Numbered from the stretch's first letter, positions 34,960-46,232 are shown. The stretch is 64,000 nucleotides of DNA from Gigantopelta aegis (GCF_016097555.1 NC_054706.1:45425728-45489727); one strand, 5' to 3'. Notes: generated from the sequence alone by a model not told the origin. Program-made: numbers and translations.

Positions 34960-35514
34960 AAAGGGGCCGAAATTACGAAAGATATTTATATTTATCCTTC
35001 AACAGGCCTAAAACCGTTACAATATAATTATATAAAATAAAAGAAATGTCCTCGTATTCTCCCCACTTCACATATTGTTCCCACGGGCATTTTTAAATAC
35101 CCGCAACTCTGCTAAACAGTCGTGTATATTTAATAATTATAGATAACGCCATTGTAAAATCAATCCTAGATATGTATCCGCGCCCATTTTGTTTTTTTAA
35201 TTCACGAAGTAACCCGTGTTATTTAATTAAATTTTTATTATTCATAATTTACAAAGGTGGCTTGTACTAAATTGCTCAGTTGCTCGTCCATGTTGTTTAT
35301 TGCACTCGTTTATAATGCGCAAGATTTAGACCAAATGACCGCCACGCAGTCACGTGGTATACTGGTTTTGCGCACTATAAACTATGGTTCTGGACATTTA
35401 CCCCATGTTTTCATTTTGAAAAAAGAAGAAGAAAAAAAAAGTATGACAATCTAACATTTAATTTATAATGGTCTAAATGTCAAGTATTTAGCCACTCGTC
35501 TTATTTCCATGTAC
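34960..35514. other. Unassigned stretch
   Basis: No gene or repeat family is recognised. Confidence 0.35.
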
Positions 35515-36090
35515 TTTTCGATCCAGCCAGTGCACCACGACTGGTATATCAAAGAATATGGTAGGCCTATGTGCTATCAAAAAAAAAGGAAAAAAGAAGA
35601 AACAAATGTTTTATTTAACGACGCACTCAAAGACATTTTATTTAGGTTATATGGCGTCATTCATATGGTCAAGGACCACACAGATATTGAGAGAGGAAAC
35701 CCGCTGTCGCCACTTCATGGGCTACTCTTTTCGATTAGCAGCAAGGGATCTTTTATATGCACCATCCCATAGACAGGATAGCATATACCACGGCCTTTGA
35801 TGTACCAGTCGTGGTGCACTGGCTGGAGCGAGAAATAGCGCAATGGGCCCACTGACGGGGATCGATCCAAAACCGACCGCGCATCAAACGAGCTCTGTAC
35901 CACTGGGCTACGCCTCGCCCCAGGTATGTGCTATCATGTCTGGGATATAACCGATCTCCTTCTACGAACAGAAAAATGTAGCAGGTTTCCTCTCTAAGAC
36001 TATATGTAAAAATTAGCAAATGTTCGACATTCAGTAGCAGATGATTAATAAATCAATGTGCTATAGTGGCGTCGTTAGATATAAGAAACT
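35515..36090 (+). mobile_element. SINE A split by another SINE
   Basis: Pieces of one plus-strand SINE A (GATCCAGCCAGTGCACCACG on the left; GTTTCCTCTCTAAGACTATA and the type A tail on the right) flank a complete minus-strand SINE. The break is marked by the duplicated ATGTGCTATCA at 35569-35579 and 35926-35936. Confidence 0.85.
35580..35925 (-). mobile_element. SINE A head with tail B, nested
   Basis: A 346-bp minus-strand SINE with the family A head (GGGCGAGGCGTAGCCCAGTG), shared body and type B tail. It starts with an A-rich run and is flanked by a perfect 11-bp target duplication. It is younger than the SINE it splits. Confidence 0.9.
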
Positions 36091-36099
36091 TTATTTTCC

Positions 36100-37480
36100 T
36101 GTACGTTTAAGACTTATACACATCCGCATGAAACAAACACTGATCACCTTTTATAATTTAGGCCCTAAATTTATTTGACCATCCCTACTGAAATGAGGGC
36201 TGACACTGCTATGTTTCAAGTCGCCCTTTTACAACGTTGATAAATGTGATTCCGATCCTTTTGTTGTTAATCCAGTACAATAGACACAAACTCATAATCA
36301 TTCGGAAATATCAATCTCTTCTCAGCTCGGAAAAGCAGAAATGTTTTGAAGACACCGATCTGGAAGCACATGCATGCTCCTTCTGAAGCAGACACCTCTG
36401 GAATACTGTTGTGGTTTTTACATATTATAATCGAAGATAAACATCCCCAGGAGACTGAACGCTTTACCTGCGGTCTCCCGCTAGACTGATTTTGCGCCTA
36501 ACATTAAATGTACTTGATAGGAAAGGATATGATGAAAACCAGTGAAATTGTTGGCGAGTGCACGCAGTCCCAAAAGAACGATATCTGGAGTGGTGGTGGT
36601 GGTGGTGAGGCACAATCTCTAGTTGGAAGTCATAGCCTTTAGTTTGTGTGTGTGGAGGGGGGGGGGGGGGGGATGCATAAGCCATATTTGTTTATTTATA
36701 TGGAGTAAGACACAAAAAACAAACACCGCACATATTCGTCCTCGAACAGGGGTGTCCCTAACCCCTTCCCTAGTTCCTACGGGCCTGCGTACATCTTTCT
36801 GTGAACATGTGTAATGTAACGACCCACAGGATTTCAAACTTATTCAGACAGCTGACTGGTTAGGACAGTGTGCATGGTCGCAAACCAAGGTACCATTTTG
36901 TAATTTGGCATAGTTACCGGCATAAACCGATACGGGATACTAGCGCGATCTATAGGAAATACATTTGAAACAACGATTATGTCCCTTACATAATACCATC
37001 ACTGACTAATCTCACATTGTGCTTAACATTGGACAAGAAAGAAATAAGGCTATGTCCGGTTTAAAATGTGACCCAATATTTCTGACTACTTTGTGAATAA
37101 GGGGAATATATATACATATGAATCTTCGTGGTCTTTCGGTCAAAGTGCGACAAACACGGCACTTTTCCACGGAAACGACCGTGTTTGTTTATAGTAGCAA
37201 AGACATATTTAACAAGCTGCACGATAAGCCCACATTTCCCAACAGAGAACCAATGAAATGAGGCCAATTCTAGATCAGTATATGCGGATAACAATATGCT
37301 AAGGTACGAAATACAGTAAACCATAAGGAATGGTACCTTGGCTTGCGAACATAGTCCATGTGTGACATGCGCAAGACAAGTCAAATAACATTTTATAGCT
37401 CTGCTTATATTCACTGTAGCTGCTGTTCACACGGTGAAGAATATGGGTCACACGAACTGAGTACACGCTAAGCACAAGGC
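36100..37480. other. Unassigned stretch downstream of the death-domain gene
   Basis: No gene recognised. It has a short (GTG)n run at 36589-36608 and a G run at 36657-36672. The right part should hold the 3' UTR and cleavage site of the gene ending at 37669; no canonical AATAAA was found close to the stop on the minus strand. Confidence 0.3.
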
Positions 37481-37491
37481 CTTCATACGCT

Positions 37492-37747
37492 CGACCTTTG
37501 TTCAAACCCTGCCCATGGCATGATGCTTGTATCTCTCGCCCAGTTCGTAGAAAGGTAACGGTTCCGGTGAAACCGGACGCTCGATCTTTGTTCAAACCCT
37601 GCCCATGGCATTAAGCTTTTATCTCTCGCCCAATTCGTAGAAAGTTAACAGTTCGGGTGGACCTTTGTTCAAACCCTGCCCAATGCATGAAGTTTGTCGT
37701 ATCTCTCGCCCAGTTCGTAGAAAGGTAACAGTTCCGGTGGGACCGGA
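37492..37747 (-). repeat. ~85-bp tandem triplication of the gene's 3' coding end
   Basis: Three units (37492-37577, 37580-37661, 37662-37747) share TTTGTTCAAACCCTGCCCA, ATCTCTCGCCCA and TTCGTAGAAAG. The unit at 37662-37747 encodes the last ~25 residues of the death-domain protein; the other two lie beyond its stop codon. Confidence 0.9.
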
Positions 37748-38081
37748 GGTGTCTGTTCGTCAACTTCTTCTTCCTCGATCGTTATAACTGGCGGATTCAA
37801 CTCCAGGTGAACGGCGCGAAGAATGTCGAAACGCTTTATTTTACGTAATGTCTCACGCAGGTCCTCCATTCTGCAGCGCGTGTGGTATCTGCGCCACCTG
37901 GCGAACGCCTGCTTAGCACGCGCCACGCAGTTGGCATGCGCGTCGCCGTTCGTGATGTCCCGGATGTCGCGTTCTATAGTGACCGAGCCTCGTTTTGGGT
38001 GGAAGGGAAGGTTCCTGTACATGTTAGCCCAGTCTTTGTCGATACTGTTTGTAATCACTCGACACACGCGGTCAAACGGAA
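37669..38081 (-). CDS. Death-domain gene, terminal exon
   Basis: It starts after CTCTGTTTTGTTCGCAG and its first two bases complete the codon left by exon 3 (C+TT). It encodes the death domain and the acidic, proline-containing tail ending GERYDKLHALGRV. The stop is at 37669-37671, inside the first unit of the 85-bp repeat. Confidence 0.85.
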
Positions 38082-41000
38082 CTGCGAACAAAACAGAGGA
38101 AAAAATTACATTTAAAATTAATCTCCTAAGACAAATAGATATAATATTTAGAAACACAAAAAGTGTCAGTTGACAAGTTTCGAATGACATTTGACAGACC
38201 AGCGTTCTATCCACTCGACCAAATTGGCTTCCACAAAAATAGAAGCACCTTAACGGGTAGTTAGGAATATTGGCCACAGTGGTTTAGTGGTTGATATACC
38301 ATCTGTTATTCTTATACAAGCTCAAATCAACATAGAACCAGCAAAGATATCTTACTGACTTCTGTCTGACTGACATATCCTAGACAGCTCGTGTGGGTGG
38401 ATGGGTGGATGGATTGATGAATAGATGGATAGACGAAGAGGCTAAAAAACCCCCAGCAAAGATACCTTACTGACTTGTGTCTGATTGACATATCCTAGAT
38501 AGCTCATGTGGATGGCTGGATGTATAGATGGATGTGTGGGTCGATGGGTGGATGGATTGATGAATAGATGGATAGACGGAGAGGTTGAAAAACTGTTTTG
38601 ATTGATGTACGAATGAATACATTAATGACTTTTTATTTTTACCGGAATACGTTTATTTTCATAGCCTGCAGAGTAACAAGGGTATCTTTCAATAGCATAC
38701 ATGACATCTAGATTCTTTTAATGCTCTAAACATGAGAATTACATGGTTTCTTGGTGGTTTGAATTGCAAAAAAAGGAAATATTTTGTTTTGAATTTTTGT
38801 CAATTGCTGGTCATTCAAGCTCATATCAACGTCTAAGCAACAAAAACAGTTTCGAGACAGAGACATTAAACAAATAATCTACTTTGGCAATCCTTGATAC
38901 TGTTTGAACATATCTGCGTTATACTTACGGGTATCCTGTGCACTCCCTTTGTTTTTAACAAATTTAGTGTCCACGGGCATGGAGTAATACAATTTTTCAA
39001 CTGTATCGTTCGAAGTCTTAAGAAGCACAATTCTGCGGGCAATTGTCAGTGACATTTCAATTTCTGAATATTCGCCCTCAAGAGGTTTCTTCAAAGTCTC
39101 TGCATCTTCAAGTTCCTTACCCAGAGCATCAATGTCTTTAGCTATTTTTTTTAGTCTGTGAATTTTCTCCTCTATCCAGTTTAACTTGAAACGGAGGTTT
39201 GCTAGGTGGCGCTGCACAAACGGTAGCCTGTCCTTCAAATTCTTTAAATCTGCCGTCAGCATCTCGTAATTTTCCGTGGTCAATTCTGCGTTGATTTCCT
39301 CCTTTTTCAGACCGTCCCGTCTGTGTTCCTTGAATTCGATCTCTAGCTCCATGTCATTCAGTTGTTGGCTAAAACTTTCTTCCGCGCTTCTCAGCGCTTT
39401 ATATTTCTCATATAAATTGTTTACCTGTGAATGGAATAAAACAGCCATTTACTAAATTAGGATCATTGGAAAGAATGTTTAACGATTTTGGGATGGGGAA
39501 ATGGAGCCTACATAGAAACTGGTCGTTATTGGCAAGCAGCAATTTGATCTGTGTTTACATCCAGTGAAGATTCCGAGCATACCCGTCATCGCGAGAAAAT
39601 GTGCCAAAGATGGGGAAAGAGGGGAAGGCATGGATAAGCTATAGTAATTCGTGCCATCAATTGCTTGTTGTAGCATCCAATCACTGAATCCGACTGCTCT
39701 TTAAACAAATGCTTACAAATTACTTATTATTTAAAGTATATATGGCATTCCACATTTTGGTTTAGTTTCAGAATCATTATGGTTTTGCCTCACAACTTAT
39801 ATATTAAAGGTCTTGGTATGTGCTGTCCTACCTGTGAGATCTCTTGCTGGTAATGAAAATATGTAGCAGACGTTTCAAATTTTGACATCTAATAGCCTAT
39901 TATGAAGTAATCCATGCGTTCTAATGGTTTCCTTCTACACAAAACAAAGGTTTCTTTGATCGAAAGGAGCCAGTGCACCACGACTGGTATATCAAAGACC
40001 ATGGCATGTACTATCCTGTCTGTGGAATGATGCATGTAAAAGATTCCTTGCTACTAATGGAAACAATGTAGCGGGTTTCGTCTCTAAGACTTTATGTCAG
40101 AATTACCAAATGTCTGATATTCAATAGCCGATGATTAATAAAGAAAACAAAGGTTTCATTGATCAAAAGAAATACTGTGGCTATAGATGCAATAATTATG
40201 TCGAAACGAGATGTATAACATAATCATTTTCATTTCAACTTATTTTCGTGCTTATATCCAATTAAGGTTCAAGCACGCTGTCCTGGGCACACCGCTCAGC
40301 TATCTGGGATGCCTGTCCAGGACAGTAGGTTAGTTATTAGGTAGTTAGTGGTTAGTGAGAGAGAAGAGGGTGCAGTCGCTTTACACCTACCCATTGCGTC
40401 GTTAAAACTCGCTCTGGGTGGGAACTGGTACCGGATTGCGAACCTTGTACCTACCAGCCTTATGTCCGATGGCTTAACTACGACACCACCGAGGCCGGTC
40501 GTCGTGACTAGTTTGGCGGTGTGTGTGTGTGTGTGTATTTTGGGCTATTACACCGGTACCGGATTGCGAACCCTGTACCTACCAGCCTTATGTCCGATGG
40601 CTTAACCACGACGCCGCCGAGGTCGGTATATATAACATATTCATTAACATTTACCTCTGTCTCCAGCTTTCTGTAATCCACCTGCAGCTGATTGGTCCGG
40701 AATATCAACAGGTGACATTTCTGCTTCGCCTCGCGCAGCTGCTTGATCTTGTCCTCTTTGCTGGCTTCCAGATCCGTGATGTCATTGCGAATGAAAGTTG
40801 GATAGTTCTCGTCCGTTTGTATCCATGATGTCAGCAGGGCCAGCACGTTCTTTAGATTGGTGCACGCGTCGGGGAATAGGACTAGGAAGAGGACCTTGTC
40901 GAGGTTGTAGTTGTTGACGAAGTTCACCACCGTCTGACTCAGGTGGCTCGTCCGGATTCCCTTCGACTTGAACTTTCTGTACAGCGTGTCCACGCTGTGC

Positions 41001-41800
41001 ATGCACGCGTCGATCTCCCGTTGCCACGAGGTTATCTGCTCCTGGTAGTGGGAGGCGGTCTCGAGGTAGCCCTCATTCTCCGAATCGGCGTCGTAGAAGC
41101 TGACGCAGTACTTCGTCACCAGCTCGACGAGCTTGTGGCATGTGTTGACGACGTCAGTCAGTTTGTCTGGCATGAAGTTCTGCAGTTTTGCGTACACCTC
41201 CTTCAGAAGGTCGACGTGTTCCTGCTTGCCTTTGTACCGGGTCGGGTTGTGCGCCATCTTGATGACGCCTTCGACGGAAGCCGACGAATTGCACTCGAAA
41301 TGAAGGACTCCTTTCATGACCGATTTTACCGGGATGACGTATCTTTCCACTTCTTGGTGGATGGTTTTCTGCTCGCCGTAATACGCACGTTCTATGCGGA
41401 GCAGCTTTTTCAAAGTGGCTTTTAATTCGGCCTTGACTTTGATGTGTACCTCTTTGAGACAGCGTGGGGAAGACAACTCCAGCTCTCGCAGTCTGCTGCG
41501 TTTTCGTGGGATGGCTGTGTTTCCAAGCGGCAGCATGAACGCGGTTCTGCTGCTGAGAGTCGGCATGCGATGATCCAGAACAGGTCTTAGCTGAAATAGT
41601 TACAATAATGGGGAACAAATCAGTTTTAAAGTAATTTTAAACTTTATTATAGGTACATAATTCTCTGGAAATAATGCCCTTTACATTCGGTTGAAAACTA
41701 CAGTTTCTTCCTTAGAATCTTAGTATTGTACATTTCTTAGTTGTCCATATCTTGTCTTTATGTCATTGGCGTTGCCAGGATTTTATTTTGGGACACCCAA

Positions 41801-41861
<61 letters not shown>

Positions 41862-42567
41862 TACATACGCTGTCTGCCTGAACCCCGGCTACGCCAATGC
41901 TTGGTATTACCGTCAGGTGGTCGCTAGAATGTTTTTGAGATCCGATTTTTGTAAACACCATTTAGAAATCTTCAACTGATCACGAAGATAAGCATTTACT
42001 CTTATCCATATAAGATTTGAACAAAATATTGCTAGGGAAAGCCGCTTTAAATTGTATGATTACATACTCAAAAAACAAGTTCACACGACCAGATACAAGA
42101 TTTGTAATACATATACTGTAATGCCCATCTTAACCACTTATCAAAAAAACACAAAACATTTAAAAGTGTCTTTAAAGACAATTGGCCATCTAATGCAAGT
42201 TTAAAGATAATGAACTGCCGCCCTCCCCTCCCCCCGCCCTCACCCAGTTACAAATGCTAATTAGTATATAACAGTTGCTGGAATCTTCCGACGCCTTTAG
42301 TGGTACTAAAATTACGATTTTTTTTATAATACAGGTGGCCGCCGAATAGAGGTATACTCATTTGACACCAACGATGCTTGAGTACTTTCCTTTACCAATC
42401 CACCAAAGGCATGCTTCTTTGGATGAACCTACATTGGGGTGAGGCGCTGTCTTGGGGTGAGAGGTGGGGGTCGGCACCCACCCGCTATGAGTTGTGATAT
42501 GGGGCGATAGGTAAATATGAAAAATGGTGAAGACCAAAAGAGGTATGATTGGGGTGTGTGTGTGTGT

Positions 42568-42618
<51 letters not shown>

Positions 42619-42812
42619 GACAGACCAGTGCTTTAAAGCCCTGGTTCCCCAAATCGATGCTAGTTTCACCATTATAAAGTAATTATTAAAAGTAGCCTAC
42701 GCTTCGAAATTTGGAGAAAAACTAAATTGAACATGACAGTGAGCCGAACTAAACTAATTTCGGCTGCTGTTATTCTTACGGTTGAAGCACGCCCGCTATG
42801 AGTGAGCTCCAT
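37669..42812 (-). CDS. Coiled-coil / death-domain protein, four coding exons
   Basis: Joining 42812-42780, 41590-40655, 39424-38929 and 38081-37669 gives 1878 nt (about 625 residues). All junctions have GT/AG borders and matching phases (0, 0, 1). The first two-thirds are long charged helices, predicted coiled coil. The last exon carries a death domain (roughly residues 490-575): KDWANMYRNLPFHPKRG, then ARAKQAFARWRRYHTRCRME and DLRETLRKIKRFDIL, matching helices 5-6 of the fold with the central Trp. An acidic tail (EEEEVDEQTPPVPPE) follows. Death domains mediate homotypic assembly in apoptosis and innate-immune signalling, so a cytoplasmic adaptor or scaffold is inferred. No signal peptide or membrane segment is visible. 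Exon GC content is clearly above that of the introns. The 5' exon is the least certain part. No specific orthologue is recognised. Confidence 0.8.
38338..38600. repeat. Intronic ~115-bp duplication with GGAT-type microsatellite
   Basis: CAGCAAAGATAYCTTACTGAC begins two related units near 38339 and 38454. Each ends in a (GGAT)n-like stretch (GGTGGATGGATTGATGAATA). It lies in the last intron of the death-domain gene. Confidence 0.75.
38929..39424 (-). CDS. Death-domain gene, exon 3 (coiled coil)
   Basis: From TTCCATTCACAG/GTAAAC to GATACCC/GTAAGT, 496 nt, phase 0 in and phase 1 out. It encodes a highly charged helix-rich segment (VNNLYEKYKALRSAEESF, MELEIEFKEHRRDGLKKEE) characteristic of a coiled coil. 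If the donor is skipped the frame stops about 15 codons later. Confidence 0.85.
39812..39930 (+). mobile_element. Old SINE A body/tail relic (intronic)
   Basis: TGGTATGTGCTGTCCTACCT, AGATCTCTTGCTGGTAATG and GACATCTAATAGCCTATTAT are decayed body and tail A pieces. Confidence 0.5.
39968..40143 (+). mobile_element. 5'-truncated SINE A (intronic)
   Basis: It starts in the body (GAGCCAGTGCACCACGACTG) and runs through tail A. It is flanked by ACAAAGGTTTCWTTGATC on both sides, a target duplication of about 18 bp. Confidence 0.8.
40228..40502 (-). mobile_element. SINE C (intronic)
   Basis: On the minus strand it has a tRNA-like head (GTCGTAGTTAAGCCATCGGA; AAGGCTGGTAGGTACAAGGT) and a body distinct from A and B (GTGTGCCCAGGACAGCGTGC, TTGGATATAAGCACGAAAAT). 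A second copy lies at 57685-57975. A detached head copy follows at 40554-40628. Confidence 0.7.
40554..40628 (-). mobile_element. SINE C head fragment (intronic)
   Basis: GACCTCGGCGGCGTCGTGGT followed by TAAGCCATCGGACATAAGG on the minus strand; the body is absent. It follows a (GT)n tract 25 bp upstream. Confidence 0.6.
40655..41590 (-). CDS. Death-domain gene, exon 2 (helical body)
   Basis: It begins after ATTATTGTAACTATTTCAG and ends GACAGAG/GTAAATG, 936 nt, phase 0 at both sides (312 codons). It encodes a basic N-terminal stretch (IPRKRSRLRELELS) and several long amphipathic helices, for example LKEVHIKVKAELKATLKKLL and KEDKIKQLREAKQKCHLL. GC-rich and free of stops. Confidence 0.85.
41765..41902. 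mobile_element. MITE with TTGGCGT termini around a (GT)n tract (intronic)
   Basis: CATTGGCGTTGCCAGGATTT at the left and CCCCGGCTACGCCAATG at the right are inverted. The centre is a (GT)n microsatellite of about 55 bp (41804-41860). Confidence 0.55.
42555..42616. repeat. (GT)n microsatellite
   Basis: About 30 GT units with one CT interruption, in the first intron of the death-domain gene. Confidence 0.9.
42780..42812 (-). CDS. Death-domain gene, probable first coding exon
   Basis: ATGGAGCTCACTCATAGCGG… encodes MELTHSGRAST, with G at -3 and +4 around the ATG, and ends in phase 0 at ACC/GTAAGA. The next exon starts in phase 0 with LRPVLDHRM. The exon is short, so this assignment rests on start context, donor and phase only. 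Confidence 0.45.
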
Positions 42813-43260
42813 TTCGACCTCGACAGGAGCGGCGCCAAAGACGGAAAGTGAATTGATTGGAATTTAATACCATTGATAAGAATGATCAATCAAACGAGAT
42901 TACCGTTACTGGGATTAGTACTGACAGTATTGACCGGTTTATCAGTTATCAGCCTGATCTCATATCGACGGTAACCATGCAAAACTCGTGACGAAACTGG
43001 AAATCATTTCCACATGAAGTATTCATTTTATTAATCTATGCCTCATGTTTCTGGGCACTAATTAACTCAAGTTAATATTAGACAGTGTGAAATATTTTGG
43101 ACTATTGCAGCTTTTCTGAATGTAAAATTACGCATTAATAAAAATGTCTTGTTCTGAAATGATCAGTTTGAACAAATATGTTTCTGGTCTTGTCCGGTGT
43201 TTGTAGTAGCTCCTAATGCATTTTATGTGAACTATAATTAGGTACATACTTCAGGAACCA
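42813..43260 (-). promoter_or_regulatory. Possible 5' flank of the death-domain gene
   Basis: The 30 bp just upstream of the proposed ATG are GC-rich (GGCGCCGCTCCTGTCGAGGT on the minus strand) and then give way to AT-rich sequence. No TATA box or defined start can be assigned. Position is inferred only from the exon model. Confidence 0.25.
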
Positions 43261-43299
43261 GGGTTAGTTAATAATAATGAAAAAACGCACACCCCTCCC

Positions 43300-43419
43300 T
43301 AAAACCCCCAAATAAAAACCCACACCCCCCCCCCCCCAAAAAAAAAGAGAGCAAAAACAACAACAAAACAACACAACAACAACAAAAACAACAACAACAA
43401 CCCACTCAAACAAACAAAG

Positions 43420-43471
<52 letters not shown>

Positions 43472-43811
43472 ACATTTATAAATAGTTACTATTAATTTAG
43501 ATCTGAAAGCACGGAAACACATTTTTTTAATCCCTAGATTTCTAATTACTGGATTTTCAAACACACCAAAGTTGGATTAAATAATATAGAATAATATAAA
43601 ATAATAATAATAATAATAATAATATAATAAAAATAAGACAAAAAACTAAAATTGTGAGAACTCGCACAAACATCCCCACCCTAACCTAACACCCTCAACA
43701 AAAAATAAACAACAGCTATAAATAAATAAATAATAGATATCATTACTTCTACCCCTGTTACTAACAACCACACACACAAACACACACACACGCACACACA
43801 CACACACACAC

Positions 43812-43842
<31 letters not shown>

Positions 43843-43870
43843 TCGAAGCTTAAATAACCGTGTCAGCAAG
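43300..43870. repeat. Cluster of (CA)n, (AAC)n, (TAA)n simple repeats
   Basis: Contains a C run (43326-43337), (AAC)n, (CA)n at 43423-43468, (AAT)n at 43600-43623 and two CA tracts at 43769-43841. The valine-cysteine frames are artefacts. Confidence 0.9.
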
Positions 43871-44333
43871 CATTAATCAAACTAACAGATTTCACAGTAG
43901 CTGAAACAACACACACGAGGTGCACTGAAAAAGAACGACCCCCTGCTCATACTAAGTTATAAATATAAATATAATATATACCAAACAACTAGATTAAATG
44001 TCACTAAGATTTAATGTAGTCATTGTAGTGTATGACAAAAGATAAACAAGTGTTCAAATCACAGTGACAACTCAATGCCTTACCGGGTGTCAGTAATAAA
44101 AGACACAGGTTTTCATCACGCATTTATTGTTTACACATCAGTAATCTGTTCATGTATTCAAATTCATATCTGGCAAGTAGAGACACGATTTTTTTTTTAC
44201 AAAAATGTCAATTTGAGAAAAACGATGTTTTATGTTTCATTTAAGAATTGACCGCAATTAATTTTCCCCTCCACATGCTGTAACCTCACCGTGGTGCAGG
44301 GGTGTAACATTCTCTTTGAGAATGGCCAATACA

Positions 44334-44760
44334 GGTAGTACTAAACCAAATAACTTCCGGCTGGGACAAAGTTCGAGGTGCACCGAACTTTTGATAGAGA
44401 AGTGAACACCACAAGTCCTGTGGTTGTAAAAAATAATAGTTTCATCTGGGTAAAAAAAAAAAAATGCAATTTTATTTCATCTAGTGCCAATGTGTCAAGT
44501 AGCCTTGTGCTTGAAACAGGTATGGGTACATGTAAAAAAAAGTACTCGAATTTTGTGCGGAACTAGGGTAGTCATAGACGCTACCCGTTATCTCAGAAAC
44601 GAGCAGCTTGACCCTCAATTTTTTCTGATTCACTTTAAGTGTGAGGGGTGGTAGTATTTATATCCGTGGCGTTTATGTCGGTTGATACGTTGCAGGTAGG
44701 AGTTTTAGCCACATATGTTACTATTTTTGTCTATGGGATTTGATTTGGTAGTATACACCC
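44334..44760 (+). mobile_element. TIR element family 1, copy 2
   Basis: 427 bp, same start (GGTAGTACTAAACCAAATAA) and end (TTTGGTAGTATACACCC) as 23256-23703. An A run near 44452 replaces the AAAATAAATG of copy 1. Confidence 0.75.
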
Positions 44761-44968
44761 TATAGCACGAATTGAAATTTTGAGTAAAAATCAGTATCTA
44801 TCTGTGATATTTGTATTTTTGCACATTTCTTTACACTGTTTTTAGTTAAATCTTGAATTTTTATATTGATGTTGATCATCACTTTATTTGTTTGCCATTA
44901 CCATAGTTTGACACCCAATAGCCGATGTATTTTCGTGCTGGGGTGTCGTTAAACATTCATTCATTCAT
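44761..44968 (+). mobile_element. LINE 3' end (same family as 11706-12442)
   Basis: The segment matches the 3' UTR of the minus-strand LINE at 11706 block by block (TTCTTTACACTGTTTTTA, CCAATAGCCGATGTAT, CGTGCTGGGGTGTCGTTAAA) and ends in (CATT)n. It begins exactly where the family 1 element ends. Confidence 0.7.
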
Positions 44969-44972
44969 CCAT

Positions 44973-45082
44973 TGCAATTAATTTTTTGGTTGATGCAAGT
45001 ATGAACCGAAAAAACAATGTGCACATCGTTTCTTCGATTCATACTTGCATGATCCAAAAAATAATTGCGGTCTATTCTTATA
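44973..45082. mobile_element. Hairpin MITE, ~40-bp arms
   Basis: TTTTTTGGTTGATGCAAGTA and TACTTGCATGATCCAAAAAA face each other across a short loop. The outer motif GCAATTAATTTT is repeated in inverse as AATAATTGC. The outermost block TAAGAATTGACCGCAATTA also occurs at 44242-44260, suggesting that the family 1 element and LINE piece sit inside a once larger TIR element. Confidence 0.5.
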
Positions 45083-45099
45083 ATTAAATTTATATGCAT

Positions 45100-45645
45100 A
45101 CTTTAACAATACATAACTGAATTTATTTTGTTTAGTTTTAAATACGCCCGCATGCAGTATTGTTTGTGTAAACTTCATTTATGTCACGTAAAAATGCAAA
45201 CGTTCATTCACTATCATTTAAATCGGGTGAGTTTTAGACGATGAGAAAATTTAATTATATATGTATACATTACTGGTTTACACCAACCGCTACAAGGGGA
45301 TTTAATCCGTTATTGGGATAATCACTTTGTGTGTAATCTTTTATAGTATATCAAAAAATCAGATTATGTTGTAATCTCCTTCCCCCCAAGTTTTAGACTT
45401 AAACGAGTTTTAAAGAAGAAAAACCCACACCTAAAAAAATCACCACCCAACAAAAATAAAAGAAGACCCCGACAAACAAACAACAAACAACAAACAACAA
45501 CAACAAAAACAAACCACCACACCCAAATTTTTTTCTCCAAAAAAAACAACAAAAAAACAGGAAGAAGAAGAAGAAGATACACTTTAATTAATTATTTTGA
45601 AGGTACTTGGTCCTCTTAAAACAATGTACAATGGTATTTTTGCTC
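45100..45645. other. Unassigned stretch with AAC/AAG-rich simple sequence
   Basis: No gene. 45420-45580 is purine-rich on the plus strand with (CAAA), (CAA) and (GAA) runs. Confidence 0.4.
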
Positions 45646-45649
45646 AGAG

Positions 45650-45931
45650 GTATTAAGGTGCTTGATTCGTAGGATCGAACCACCTCAGTGGATCCATTCA
45701 ACTGATTGGGGTTTTCTCGTTCCAACCGGTGCACCACAGCTATTCAAAGACCGTGGTATGTGCTTTCCTGTCTGTGGGTAAGTGCATATAAAAGATCCCT
45801 TGCTGCATTAGGAACAATGTAGCGAGTTGCCTTTGTAGACTAGGAGTCAGAATTACCAAATGTTTGACATCCAAAAGCTGAATATTAATTAATCAATGTG
45901 CTCTAGTGGTGTCGTTAAACAAAATAAACTT
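45650..45931 (+). mobile_element. SINE A, old copy with tail A
   Basis: Decayed head (GTAGGATCGAACCACCTCAG), clear body (GTGCATATAAAAGATCCCTT) and complete tail A (ATCAATGTGCTCTAGTGGTG, then TCGTTAAACAAAATAAACTT). Confidence 0.75.
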
Positions 45932-45997
45932 ATTATTATTAACCTACAAATTAAAGTCTCTCGGGCAATATTTTTCTGGAGATGACTAAATATGTAC

Positions 45998-46016
45998 GTT
46001 AATGATTAGAGCGAGA

Positions 46017-46051
<35 letters not shown>

Positions 46052-46060
46052 AGAGAGAGA
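45998..46060. repeat. (GA)n/(GTGAGA)n microsatellite
   Basis: GA units with a GTGAGA sub-repeat. Confidence 0.9.
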
Positions 46061-46077
46061 TACGATTGACGTTCTCT

Positions 46078-46232
46078 CAACATAGGAGCAATTTTTACTG
46101 ATAGTATTGGATATTTTATATGCACTTCTCCAGACAGGGCAACACATATCATGGTCTTTGATGTACCAGGCGTGGTTCCATCGTACCTGGGGTGAGCGCT
46201 CTACCAATGAGTTACATGTCACCCTCCTCTTA
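46078..46232 (-). mobile_element. SINE A relic
   Basis: The minus strand has a tRNA-like head (CTCATTGGTAGAGCGCTCAC) and body pieces (GTGCATATAAAATATCC), without a tail. Confidence 0.6.

Noticed and set aside
40943..41425. 160-codon plus-strand open frame
   Set aside because: It lies opposite exon 2 of the death-domain gene; splice signals and composition support the minus strand.
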